The position numbers were made by a program, and so were the translations under genes. A stretch of 64,000 nucleotides of DNA, taken from positions 2,728,001-2,792,000 of the forward strand of contig NZ_CP192600.1 of NCBI RefSeq assembly GCF_050632395.1, given 5' to 3'. Numbering within the stretch: position 1 is the first letter of the stretch; each line of letters begins with the position of its first letter. The stretch comes from JAUYQR01 sp050632395 (GTDB taxonomy: Bacteria; Pseudomonadota; Alphaproteobacteria; Rhodobacterales; Rhodobacteraceae). This document shows, piece by piece, positions 36,970-44,729 of this stretch. A model generated the notes under the pieces. The model ran no database searches. It was not told the DNA's origin and saw nothing but the letters and a program-made list of their open reading frames with translations.

Positions 36970-36987
36970 AGGGGGCCGCAGCCCCCT
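36970..36987. terminator. Bidirectional terminator between ocd and the KGG gene
   Basis: Stem AGGGGGC/GCCCCCT with loop CGCA. Leftward it is followed by TTTTTC, a good rho-independent terminator for the KGG gene; rightward the T content is lower but it also closes the arginase-ocd transcript. Confidence 0.8.
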
Positions 36988-37030
36988 CTTACTCGTTAAT
37001 CCAACCCGTCATTTCGTTAACACCAGACGG

Positions 37031-37258
37031 TCAGGAACGACCGCCCTTCTTGCCGGCCTCCGAGGCGCGCTCGCGGTCGTTGGCAAAGTTGCCACCCGAC
37101 GCTTCGCCGCCCTTGCGGCCAGCTTCCGCCGCACGCTCCGGATCGTTCTTGAAATTGCCGCCCGAAGCCTTGCCGCCCTTGCTGGCAATCTCGCGCTGCT
37201 TTTGGTCATCCATCGAGGCAAAGCCGCGTTTCGACGTGTCATTACCTTGGTTGGCCAT
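37031..37258 (-). CDS. KGG-domain stress-induced protein
   Basis: A 75-residue, highly hydrophilic protein built from repeats around KGG: ASKGGKASGGNF, AGRKGGEASGGNF and AGKKGG. These belong to the KGG (stress-induced, Con-10/GsiB-like) family, disordered proteins linked with desiccation, heat and stationary phase. A GGAGAATTACC ribosome site precedes the ATG. A promoter resembling the general-stress EcfG type lies upstream, consistent with the family's usual control. Confidence 0.85.
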   Translation of the reverse strand: MANQGNDTSKRGFASMDDQKQREIASKGGKASGGNFKNDPERAAEAGRKGGEASGGNFANDRERASEAGKKGGRS

Positions 37259-37309
37259 GGTAATTCTCCTGAGTTGATCCGACAGGGTTCACTGCCTGCC
37301 TTGTCAACC

Positions 37310-37334
37310 AACTCCACACGCCGCAAATTGTTCC
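37310..37334 (-). promoter_or_regulatory. EcfG-like (general stress sigma factor) promoter candidate
   Basis: On the minus strand, GGAAC (37334-37330) is followed after 17 bases by GTT (37312-37310), matching the alphaproteobacterial EcfG consensus GGAAC-N16/17-GTT. It would start transcription about 45 bases before the KGG-gene ATG. Because this motif is short, chance cannot be excluded. Confidence 0.55.
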
Positions 37335-37350
37335 ACTTTGCGTCCGCTAT

Positions 37351-37620
37351 TTAATGCAGCCGAAACTCGCCCACCACATTGCGCCACTCGCCCGGCGAGA
37401 TCAGCTTTCGGTGCGTGAACCGCACCGAATGCAGCGGCCCTTCGATATTTCCCTGCCAGAATTCGATGAACTTGAAAAGTTGCGGGTAGTCCGGCGCCAA
37501 ATCATATTCCTGCCAGATGAAGCTGTTGATAACGCTACGATAATCCGGCATCCGATAGTACAGCTCCGCTGTCGTCAGCCCATATCCCTTCAACATCAAC
37601 TCGGTTTCGGTTTTCGGCAT
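37351..37620 (-). CDS. Usg-like family protein
   Basis: An 89-residue soluble protein matching the alphaproteobacterial Usg family, whose function is unknown. The core MPKTETELMLKGYGLTTAELYYRMPD and the C-terminal GPLHSVRFTHRKLISPGEWR are the family hallmark. I chose the start at 37620, after AAGGG, because it gives the normal family length; longer in-frame starts add residues without a ribosome site. It is divergent from gyrA across 192 bases and 92 bases from the KGG-gene start. Confidence 0.85.
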   Translation of the reverse strand: MPKTETELMLKGYGLTTAELYYRMPDYRSVINSFIWQEYDLAPDYPQLFKFIEFWQGNIEGPLHSVRFTHRKLISPGEWRNVVGEFRLH

Positions 37621-37738
37621 CTGCCAACCCTTGTCTGCTTGCCCTATCGCCGATTCTGCCATATCCGCACGAAAAATCAATAATAACAGACTGTTGGCAC
37701 TAGCGCCCGGCGGCTGCCAAACCCAGCGCAACCTGCCA

Positions 37739-37768
37739 TTGCACCCCATAGCTTGGATGGTGTAGTCT
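37739..37768 (+). promoter_or_regulatory. Promoter candidate for gyrA
   Basis: TTGCAC (37739-37744) and TAGTCT (37763-37768) with an 18-base spacer. Transcription would begin near 37775, downstream of the ATG at 37753, which supports the GTG start for gyrA. Confidence 0.45.
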
Positions 37769-37812
37769 CTGCACAACTAAATCTTGACCCAAGATCGAAG
37801 GCTGATCCCATC

Positions 37813-40533
37813 GTGGCCGATACCCCGGAAGACACTGATAAAAAAGAAGAAACGCCGGAACGTCCGGTCTACACCGGCCCGCAGATCGACATCGCGGCCG
37901 AGATGAAGACCGCCTACCTCGATTACGCGATGAGCGTGATCGTCTCCCGCGCCATTCCAGACCTCCGCGACGGGCTGAAACCGGTTCACCGCCGCATCCT
38001 TTATGCGATGCACGAATCCGGCAACACGCACGACAAATCCTACCGCAAATCGGCGCGTCCGGTCGGCGACACGATGGGCAAATACCACCCCCACGGCGAC
38101 AGTGCGATCTACGACGCCCTCGTGCGCATGGCGCAGCCCTTCTCTATGTCGCTGAAACTGCTCGACGGCCAAGGCAACTTCGGCTCGATGGACGGCGATA
38201 ACGCCGCCGCCATGCGCTATACCGAAGTGCGGATGGACAAGCCCGCCGCCTTTCTGCTGTCCGACATCGACAAGGAAACAGTCGATTTTCAGGACAACTA
38301 CGATGGCAAGGACAAGGAACCGACCGTCCTTCCCGCCCGTTTTCCGAACATGCTCGTCAACGGCGCGGGCGGCATCGCCGTCGGCATGGCCACCAACATC
38401 CCGCCCCACAACCTTGGCGAGGTGATCGACGGCACCCTTGCCATGATCGAAAATCCCGACATCAGCATGGAAGCGCTGATGGAGATTATTCCCGCCCCCG
38501 ATTTCCCGACCGGCGGCCTGATCCTCGGCCGCTCCGGCGCGCGCAAAGCCTATCTCGAAGGGCGTGGCTCGGTCATCATCCGCGCCCGCACCCATATCGA
38601 AGAGGTCCGCAAGGACCGTTACGCCATCATCGTCGACGACATTCCCTATCAGGTGAACAAATCGACGATGATCGAACGGATCGCCGAGATGGTCCGCGAA
38701 AAGCGCATCGAAGGCATCGCCAACATCGCCGACGAATCCGACCGGATCGGTGTCCGCGTGGTGATCGAACTCAAACGCGACGCGACCGCAGACGTTGTGC
38801 TGAACCAGCTTTTCCGCTTCTCCACCATGCAGGTCTCGTTCGGCTGCAACATGCTGGCCCTGAACGGCGGCCGCCCCGAACAGCTGACCCTGCGCGATTT
38901 CCTCAGCTACTTCATTACCTTCCGCGAAGAAGTTGTGGCGCGTCGCACCGCCTTTGAACTCAGGAAGGCCCGCGAACGCAGCCACATCCTCTGCGGCCTC
39001 GCCGTCGCCGTCTCCAACGTGGACGAGGTGGTCCGCACCATCCGCGCCTCCGCTGACGCCGCCGAAGCCCGCGAAAAGCTTATGACACGGCGCTGGCCCG
39101 CCCACGAAATTGCCGATTACATCAAGCTGATCGACGATCCGTCGCACACGATCAATGAAGACGGCACCTACAACCTTTCGGAAATCCAGGCCCGCGCGAT
39201 CCTCGACCTGCGCCTGCAGCGCCTGACCGCCCTCGGGGTCAAGGAAGTCACGGACGAGCTCGAAGAACTGGCCGCCAAGATCAAGGATTACCTTGAAATC
39301 CTCGGCAGCCGCGACCGCATCATGGCGATCATCTCCGACGAACTGCGCGAGGTGAAATCCCTCTTCGCCGTCCCCCGCCGCACCGAGATCGTCGACTGGG
39401 CCGGCGACATGGAGGACGAAGACCTCATCGAACGCGAGGATATGGTCGTCACCATCACCTCTGGCGGCTACATCAAGCGCACTCCCCTCGTCGAATTCCG
39501 CGCGCAAAACCGCGGCGGCAAGGGCCTGTCCTCGATGTCGACCAAGGAAGACGATGTCGTCACCACCCTCTTCGTCGCCAACACCCACACCAACCTCTTG
39601 TTCTTCTCGACCGACGGGATGGTTTACAAGCTGAAGACATGGCGCCTCCCGCTCGCCGGCCGTCAGGCCAAGGGCAAGGCGATCATCAACATCCTGCCGA
39701 TCGAACAAGGCATCTCCATCGCCGCCCTGATGCCCGTCGACGTGCCGGAAGAAGACTGGGCCAACCTCCAGATCGTTTTCGCCACCTCTGACGGCGACGT
39801 GCGCCAGAACGACCTTTCCGACTTCACCAACGTCAAGCGCAACGGCAAGATCGCGATGAACCTGCCCGAGGGCGTCTCCCTCGTGAACGCTGCCATCGCG
39901 GACGAAAACGACGACATGCTCCTCGTCACCGAACGCGGCCGCGCGATCCGTTTCTCCACCACCGACATCCGCGTCTTCAAATCCCGCGGCTCCACCGGTG
40001 TGCGTGGCATCCGCCTTGCCGAAGGCGACCGCGTCGTGTCGATGGCCGTGATCCGCCACTTCGAGGCAGACCCCGCCGAACGCGAGGCCTACCTCAAGCA
40101 GCGCCGCCTGATGGCCGGCGTCACCGACGACGAACCGTCCGACGACGAGGAAGAAACCGTCGCCGCCGGCCAGCTTTCCCCCGAACGCTACGCCGAAATG
40201 TCCGCCGCCGAAGACCTGATCCTCACCATCACCCGCGGCGGCTCCGGCAAGCTCTCCTCCAGCCACGACTACCCCGTCCGCGGCCGTGGCGGCATGGGCG
40301 TCAAGGCCATCTCTCCCGGCCCGCGCGGTGGCCGGATCGTCGCCTGCTTCCCGGTCGACCTTTCCGACCAGATCATGCTCGCCACCGACAGCGGCCAGTC
40401 GATCCGCGTCCCCGTTGACCAGATCTCGTTCCGCTCCCGCTCCGCCGGCGGCGTTCGCGTGTTCAACACTGGCGGCGAGGAAGAGGTCGTCTCTGTTGCC
40501 CGCGTCGCCGAACAGGGCGATGACGAGGCTTGA
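37813..40533 (+). CDS. gyrA: DNA gyrase subunit A
   Basis: Breakage-reunion subunit of gyrase, which adds negative supercoils. About 906 residues from GTG 37813, preceded by GAAGG; an in-frame ATG at 37753 lies inside the probable promoter. The catalytic Tyr is in AAMRYTEVRMD. The quinolone-resistance region reads HPHGDSAIYDALV, with the sensitive Ser and Asp in place. The gyrase-specific GyrA-box is QNRGGKG. An acidic insert near residue 770 (DDEPSDDEEETV) lies between blades of the C-terminal pinwheel, as in other alphaproteobacteria. Confidence 0.95.
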   Translation: MADTPEDTDKKEETPERPVYTGPQIDIAAEMKTAYLDYAMSVIVSRAIPDLRDGLKPVHRRILYAMHESGNTHDKSYRKSARPVGDTMGKYHPHGDSAIYDALVRMAQPFSMSLKLLDGQGNFGSMDGDNAAAMRYTEVRMDKPAAFLLSDIDKETVDFQDNYDGKDKEPTVLPARFPNMLVNGAGGIAVGMATNIPPHNLGEVIDGTLAMIENPDISMEALMEIIPAPDFPTGGLILGRSGARKAYLEGRGSVIIRARTHIEEVRKDRYAIIVDDIPYQVNKSTMIERIAEMVREKRIEGIANIADESDRIGVRVVIELKRDATADVVLNQLFRFSTMQVSFGCNMLALNGGRPEQLTLRDFLSYFITFREEVVARRTAFELRKARERSHILCGLAVAVSNVDEVVRTIRASADAAEAREKLMTRRWPAHEIADYIKLIDDPSHTINEDGTYNLSEIQARAILDLRLQRLTALGVKEVTDELEELAAKIKDYLEILGSRDRIMAIISDELREVKSLFAVPRRTEIVDWAGDMEDEDLIEREDMVVTITSGGYIKRTPLVEFRAQNRGGKGLSSMSTKEDDVVTTLFVANTHTNLLFFSTDGMVYKLKTWRLPLAGRQAKGKAIINILPIEQGISIAALMPVDVPEEDWANLQIVFATSDGDVRQNDLSDFTNVKRNGKIAMNLPEGVSLVNAAIADENDDMLLVTERGRAIRFSTTDIRVFKSRGSTGVRGIRLAEGDRVVSMAVIRHFEADPAEREAYLKQRRLMAGVTDDEPSDDEEETVAAGQLSPERYAEMSAAEDLILTITRGGSGKLSSSHDYPVRGRGGMGVKAISPGPRGGRIVACFPVDLSDQIMLATDSGQSIRVPVDQISFRSRSAGGVRVFNTGGEEEVVSVARVAEQGDDEA

Positions 40534-40825
40534 GGAAAGGCTCGCGGCCCTCGCGGCCGCGGGCGAAACCATCACCTACGGCGCCCTCGCGCGTGACCTC
40601 GGCCTGCGCATGGCCGAGCTTACCGCCGCGCTCGAGGCAACGATGGAAGCCGACGCCGCTGCAAACCGCCCCTTCCGCGCCGCCCTCTGCGCCGCCCGCC
40701 TGTCGCCCGACACCCTCCCCGCAAAAGGCTTCTTCGCCAAAGCCGCAGCCCTCGGCCGCCCCGCGCCAGACCTGGTCGCCTTCACCGCGTCCGAACGCGC
40801 AAGACTCCGCACCAACGCACAGTAA
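40520..40825 (+). CDS. Conserved small protein overlapping gyrA
   Basis: A 101-residue protein whose ATG lies 14 bases inside the 3' end of gyrA, so it is translated with gyrase. It opens with a predicted helix and a GETITYGALARDLGLRMAELTAAL stretch that resembles a winged-helix or AlkT-like DNA-binding segment, then RAALCAARLS and KGFFAKAAALGRP. I do not recognise a named family, though it looks conserved in Rhodobacteraceae. A role tied to DNA is only suggested by position and fold guess. Confidence 0.6.
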   Translation: MTRLEERLAALAAAGETITYGALARDLGLRMAELTAALEATMEADAAANRPFRAALCAARLSPDTLPAKGFFAKAAALGRPAPDLVAFTASERARLRTNAQ

Positions 40826-40912
40826 CCCTACCGCCGCGCGCCTATCCGTCCCATGCGCACTCGGCTACACATCGTTCGACCGCCAAGCAGCGGCAAACCA
40901 AGGGACACTCAC

Positions 40913-41290
40913 ATGACCTCTCTCAACACCTACGCCCCCCTCGCCGCCCGCATCCTGATCGGCGCGCTCTTCCTCATCGCTGGCCTCGGCAAACTTGGCG
41001 ACGTCGCCGGCTTCTCCGGATACCTCGCTTCGGGCGGCCTGCCAGCCTTCCTCGCCTGGCCTTCGGTGATCTTCGAAATCGTCCTCGGCCTCGCGCTGAT
41101 CGCCGGCTTCCAGACCCGCATCTTCGCGCTTCTCGGCGCCGCCTTCTGCATCGTCGCGGCCTTCCTCTACCACTTCAACCCGGCTGATCAGATGCAGATG
41201 GCCATGTTCCTCAAGAACCTCGCAATCGCTGGCGGCTTCATCCTGCTCGCCTCCGTTGGCGCCGGCCGCTTCGCCGTCGACAAAGCCTGA
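40913..41290 (+). CDS. DoxX-family membrane protein
   Basis: A 125-residue, four-helix membrane protein of the DoxX/DoxD group: AARILIGALFLIAGLGKLGD at the start, GLPAFLAWPSVIFEIVLGLALIAGF in the middle and FLYHFNPADQMQMAMFLKNLAIAGGF near the end. The GKLGD and KNLAIAGG segments are typical. Some relatives take part in thiosulfate-quinone or redox stress systems; function here is unknown. Single gene between the small gene after gyrA and trmFO. Confidence 0.82.
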   Translation: MTSLNTYAPLAARILIGALFLIAGLGKLGDVAGFSGYLASGGLPAFLAWPSVIFEIVLGLALIAGFQTRIFALLGAAFCIVAAFLYHFNPADQMQMAMFLKNLAIAGGFILLASVGAGRFAVDKA

Positions 41291-41352
41291 TCCGCGCCAA
41301 AGCGACAGCCTGACGCCTTTTCAAAGCCGTCAAAACCGCCTAAACCGCCGCC

Positions 41353-42681
41353 ATGAACACACTCCACATCATTGGCGGCGGCATGGCCGGGTCCGAAGCG
41401 GCCTGGCAGGCAGCCGAAGCGGGCGTTCCCGTGGTCATCCACGAAATGCGCCCTTCGGTTGCCACCTTCGCCCACCGGACCGGGCACTTCGCCGAGATGG
41501 TCTGCTCCAACTCCTTCCGCTCGGATGATGACGAACAGAACGCGGTTGGCCTGCTGCACTGGGAAATGCGCGCCGCGCGTGGCCTCATAATGGAAATGGC
41601 CACCGCGCACCGCCTTCCCGCTGGCGGCGCCCTCGCCGTGGACCGCGATCCGTTTGCCGAATCCGTCACCGCGCGCCTGAAATCTCACCCGTTGATTTCC
41701 ACATCTTATGAGGAAGTTACCGAACTTCCTTCATCCGGCAACTGGATCATCGCCACCGGCCCCCTCACCTCCACCGCGCTGGCCCAAAGCATCCGCGCCG
41801 CCACCGGGGCCGAGGCTCTGGCCTTCTTCGACGCCATCGCGCCGATCGTCTACGCTGACAGCATCGACATGGGCACCGCCTGGATGCAGTCGCGCTACGA
41901 CAAGGGCGAAACCGAAGATGAACAAAAGGCCTACATCAACTGCCCGATGACCAAGGCCGAATACGAGGCGTTCATCGACGCGCTCCTCGCCGCCGAGAAA
42001 ACTGAGTTTCACGAAGGCGAAACTGCCGGTTACTTCGACGGCTGCCTGCCGATCGAGGTGATGGCCGAACGTGGCCGTGAAACCCTGCGCCACGGCCCGA
42101 TGAAGCCGGTGGGCTTGACCAACGCCCACAATCCGACCGTAAAGCCTTACGCCGTGGTCCAGCTTCGCCGCGACAACAAGCTGGGCACGCTCTACAACAT
42201 CGTCGGCTTCCAGACCAAGATGAAATATGGCGCGCAAACATCTGTTCTAAAAATGATTCCTGGCCTTCACGAAGCCAGCTTCGCCCGCCTCGGCGGCATC
42301 CACCGCAACACCTTCATCAACTCGCCGACCCTGCTAGACGATCAGATGCGCCTGAAATCGCACCCGCACATCCGCTTCGCGGGCCAGATCACCGGCGTTG
42401 AAGGCTATGTTGAAAGCGCCGCGATGGGCCTTCTGGCCGGTCGCATGGCCGCCGCCGAGATCAAGGGCGAGACCCTGCCCCCGCCGCCGCCCGAAACCGC
42501 CACCGGCGCCCTCATCACCCACATCACCGGCGGGGCCGAGGCAAAGACCTTCCAGCCGATGAACGTGAACTTCGGCCTCTTCCCCCCGATTGACGCCAAA
42601 GGCGGCCGCCGGGGGCGCGCCGTGCGCTACAAGGCCTACACCGACCGCGCCAAAGACGCCTTCACCCAGTGGCTCGGGTAA
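41353..42681 (+). CDS. trmFO: Methylenetetrahydrofolate-tRNA-(uracil-5-)-methyltransferase TrmFO
   Basis: Folate- and FAD-dependent enzyme that makes 5-methyluridine at position 54 of tRNAs. The 442 residues show the N-terminal FAD motif IIGGGMAGSEAAWQAAEAG, then VCSNSFRSDD with the catalytic Cys, and the C-terminal TGGAEAKTFQPMNVNFGLFPP. Its 3' end overlaps the start of gluQ by 13 bases, pairing two tRNA-modification genes. Confidence 0.95.
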   Translation: MNTLHIIGGGMAGSEAAWQAAEAGVPVVIHEMRPSVATFAHRTGHFAEMVCSNSFRSDDDEQNAVGLLHWEMRAARGLIMEMATAHRLPAGGALAVDRDPFAESVTARLKSHPLISTSYEEVTELPSSGNWIIATGPLTSTALAQSIRAATGAEALAFFDAIAPIVYADSIDMGTAWMQSRYDKGETEDEQKAYINCPMTKAEYEAFIDALLAAEKTEFHEGETAGYFDGCLPIEVMAERGRETLRHGPMKPVGLTNAHNPTVKPYAVVQLRRDNKLGTLYNIVGFQTKMKYGAQTSVLKMIPGLHEASFARLGGIHRNTFINSPTLLDDQMRLKSHPHIRFAGQITGVEGYVESAAMGLLAGRMAAAEIKGETLPPPPPETATGALITHITGGAEAKTFQPMNVNFGLFPPIDAKGGRRGRAVRYKAYTDRAKDAFTQWLG

Positions 42682-43490
42682 CCCGCTTCGCCCCCTCGCC
42701 GACCGGCCCCCTGCATCTGGGCCACGCCTATGCCGCGATGATCGCCGCCGCCCGTGGCGACCACTTTCTTCTGCGCATCGAGGATATCGACACTGCCCGC
42801 TGCAAGCCGGAATGGGAAACCGCGATATACAATGATCTTCAATGGCTTGGCTTGCGTTATGAAACCCCGGTAATGCGCCAGACTAGCCGGATCCCTGCCT
42901 ATGGCGATGCTCTCGCCCGCCTGACGGATATGGGCGTCACCTATCATTGCACCTGCACGCGTGGCGACATCCGCGCCGCCATGTCCGCCCCACAGGAAGG
43001 CGTCATCGGCCCCGATGGCCCGGTCTATCCCGGCACCTGCCGTGACCGCCAGCACAGCGAAGGCGCCCTGCGGCTGAACATCGGCAAAGCCATGCAGGCC
43101 GTGGGGGCGATCCATTTCACCGAAACCGGCACCCGCCCCGGCGATCACATCTTCGACAGCGCCTATATGACCGAACGGGTTGGAGACATCGTCCTCGCCC
43201 GGCGTGACATTGGCACCTCCTACCACCTCGCCGTCGTGGTGGACGATGCCTTCCAAGCCATAACCGAGGTGACGCGCGGCGAAGACCTGTTCGATGCCAC
43301 GCCGATCCACGTTCTTCTGCAACGGCTCCTTGGCCTGCAGACGCCCGCCTACCACCACCACCGCCTCATTCGAGACGAGCAAGGCAAGCGCCTCGCCAAA
43401 CGCGACGACGCCCGCGCCCTGTCAAAATACCGCGCCGAAGGGCTCACGCCCGCCGACATCCGCCGCATGATCGGGCTACAAAACGGTTAA
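42669..43490 (+). CDS. gluQ: Glutamyl-Q tRNA(Asp) synthetase
   Basis: GluRS paralogue without an anticodon-binding domain, which attaches glutamate to queuosine in tRNA(Asp). The 273 residues start at GTG inside trmFO. The class I motif HIGH appears as PLHLGHAY after RFAPSPTG, and KMSKS as GKRLAKRDDA. Zinc ligands are present in the YHCTCTRGDI and PGTCRDR segments, as expected for this family. Translational coupling to trmFO is likely. Confidence 0.93.
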   Translation: MARVTRFAPSPTGPLHLGHAYAAMIAAARGDHFLLRIEDIDTARCKPEWETAIYNDLQWLGLRYETPVMRQTSRIPAYGDALARLTDMGVTYHCTCTRGDIRAAMSAPQEGVIGPDGPVYPGTCRDRQHSEGALRLNIGKAMQAVGAIHFTETGTRPGDHIFDSAYMTERVGDIVLARRDIGTSYHLAVVVDDAFQAITEVTRGEDLFDATPIHVLLQRLLGLQTPAYHHHRLIRDEQGKRLAKRDDARALSKYRAEGLTPADIRRMIGLQNG

Positions 43491-43515
43491 GGTGACCGTG
43501 TAACCCGCTGATATG

Positions 43516-43896
43516 TCAAGCTTCGCCAGATGTCCCACCGTGGGACACCTCAAGGATCTCAACCTCCTCGCCGCCCCGGACCGCCGTATAGAAACAGCTC
43601 TTCCGCCCGGTATGACAAGCCGGCCCCTCCTGCTCCACCAGAACCAGCAGGCAATCCCGGTCGCAATCGACCCGCATCTCGACCAGCCGCTGATGATGCC
43701 CCGAGGTTTCGCCCTTCACCCAGAACGCCCCCCGCGACCGCGACCAATAAGTGACCTTCCCCGTCGCCAGCGTCGCCGCCACCGAGGCCGCATTCATCCA
43801 GGCGACCATCAGAACCTCGCCCGTGGCCGCCTCCTGCGCCACACAAGGCATCAGACCAGCCGCGTCATACTTCAAGGTGGCCGGATCGAAACCCAT
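43516..43896 (-). CDS. hisI: Phosphoribosyl-AMP cyclohydrolase
   Basis: Third step of histidine synthesis: opens the purine ring of phosphoribosyl-AMP. The 126 residues show the zinc and Mg motifs VYWSRSR-type (VTYWSRSRGAFWVKGETSG), DCDRDCLLVLVEQ and HTGRKSCFY with the catalytic Cys and His. I chose ATG 43896, 7 bases after GGAG, over the GTG one codon earlier. The 3' end of the coding region contains the palindrome described at 43531. It is divergent from the IscU-like gene. Confidence 0.92.
   Translation of the reverse strand: MGFDPATLKYDAAGLMPCVAQEAATGEVLMVAWMNAASVAATLATGKVTYWSRSRGAFWVKGETSGHHQRLVEMRVDCDRDCLLVLVEQEGPACHTGRKSCFYTAVRGGEEVEILEVSHGGTSGEA
43531..43547. repeat. 17-base palindrome TGTCCCACCGTGGGACA, copy 1, inside hisI
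   Basis: Two perfect 8-base arms around a single C. It lies within the last codons of hisI, encoding part of its C-terminal SHGGTSGEA. A near-identical copy with T6 follows mnmA at 51347. It could fold in RNA from either strand and terminate or stabilise the hisI message. Confidence 0.65.
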
Positions 43897-43958
43897 CACA
43901 GTTCTCCTTGGCGACAGCCCCCGGCCGGATTACATAAGCAGGGCATGAAGGACAAGCC

Positions 43959-44393
43959 ATGAGCGACAACGACCTCATCCAGCTCTACTCCGGTCGAATC
44001 CTGGAACTGGCCGCCAACATCCCGCACCTCGGCCGCCTCGCCGCGCCTGACGGGACCGCCCGCAAACGCTCCCCCCTGTGCGGCTCCACCGTGACCGTGG
44101 ACGTGACGGTCGAGGACGGTCGCGTGACCGGCTTTGCTCAGGACGTCAAGGCATGCGCCCTAGGCCAAGCCTCCGCCGCGATTCTGGGCCAAGTCGTTAT
44201 TGGCAGAACCCTCACTGAACTGACCGCGGCCCGGGATGCCCTGAAAGCCATGCTGAAGGACGCAGGCCCGATCCCGGCAGCGCCCTTCTCCGGCTACGAA
44301 GTCCTCCTCCCCGCTCGCGACTACAAGAACCGCCACGCATCGATCCTCCTCGCCCTCGACGCCGTGTGCGACGCCGTTGCCCAAGCCGAATGA
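43959..44393 (+). CDS. IscU/NifU-like iron-sulfur scaffold protein
   Basis: A 144-residue IscU-family scaffold. Cysteines stand in the expected order: Cys in SPLCGSTV, Cys in VKACALGQAS (the HC of classical IscU is AC here) and Cys in LDAVCDAV near the end. This divergent type is often found alone in Rhodobacteraceae and may assemble clusters for particular targets. A GAAGGA site precedes the ATG. Divergent from hisI, followed by a terminator directed the other way. Confidence 0.82.
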   Translation: MSDNDLIQLYSGRILELAANIPHLGRLAAPDGTARKRSPLCGSTVTVDVTVEDGRVTGFAQDVKACALGQASAAILGQVVIGRTLTELTAARDALKAMLKDAGPIPAAPFSGYEVLLPARDYKNRHASILLALDAVCDAVAQAE

Positions 44394-44428
44394 AAAAAAG
44401 CCGCCGCGGTCACAAGGACGGCGGCGGC
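44393..44428 (-). terminator. Strong terminator for leftward transcripts
   Basis: Stem GCCGCCGC (44400-44407) with GCGGCGGC (44421-44428), followed leftward by TTTTTTT (44399-44393). This is a proper rho-independent terminator for the small gene at 44519 and for read-through from recG; rightward it has no T run. Confidence 0.85.
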
Positions 44429-44518
44429 AAGGAACGGCTCTGAGGATCAAACGGGCATCACCACGATCACGTGGGGGACAGACACCCGCCGCTTGGGGAA
44501 CAGAGCGCGGGGCAGAAA

Positions 44519-44641
44519 TCAGGCGAGGCCGGGCATCGACAGCACGGCGAAAAGCAGGACGAACAACGCAACCACACCCACCGTATCCTCGACAGCGGTT
44601 GCCCGATCGCGATTTATTATGGCCATGACGGTCTGAAACAT
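44519..44641 (-). CDS. 40-residue single-helix membrane protein
   Basis: A very small gene not found by 60-residue cut-offs. It encodes 40 residues: a polar N-terminal half (MFQTVMAIINRDRATAVED) and one hydrophobic helix (residues 21-35) ending MPGLA. GCAGGAG lies 6-7 bases before the ATG, and a strong terminator follows 90 bases downstream. It lies downstream of recG and ligA, behind a near-match LexA box and a palindrome. Size and shape recall SOS-induced division inhibitors such as SidA of Caulobacter, but no homology can be claimed from reading alone. Confidence 0.65.
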   Translation of the reverse strand: MFQTVMAIINRDRATAVEDTVGVVALFVLLFAVLSMPGLA

Positions 44642-44656
44642 GATGTTCTCCTGCTT

Positions 44657-44690
44657 GTTGCCATATTGTTCTCACATCTGCACCGATGTG
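44657..44690 (-). promoter_or_regulatory. Control region of the 40-residue gene: near-LexA box and palindrome
   Basis: GTTG-N7-GTTC at 44657-44671 has one mismatch to the alphaproteobacterial LexA box GTTC-N7-GTTC. Immediately to its right is CACATC-TGCACC-GATGTG (44673-44690), a perfect 6-N6-6 palindrome. Both lie 15-50 bases before the small gene's start. The function of either is inferred. Confidence 0.45.
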
Positions 44691-44729
44691 TAAAGAACTT
44701 TCAAGCAACTTATCAGAACGTATCAGGAA

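Noticed and set aside
37777..40575. 932-codon open frame antisense to gyrA
   Set aside because: GC-rich codon bias leaves the opposite strand open. The translated product is His/Asp/Gly-rich without any domain, while gyrA is certain.
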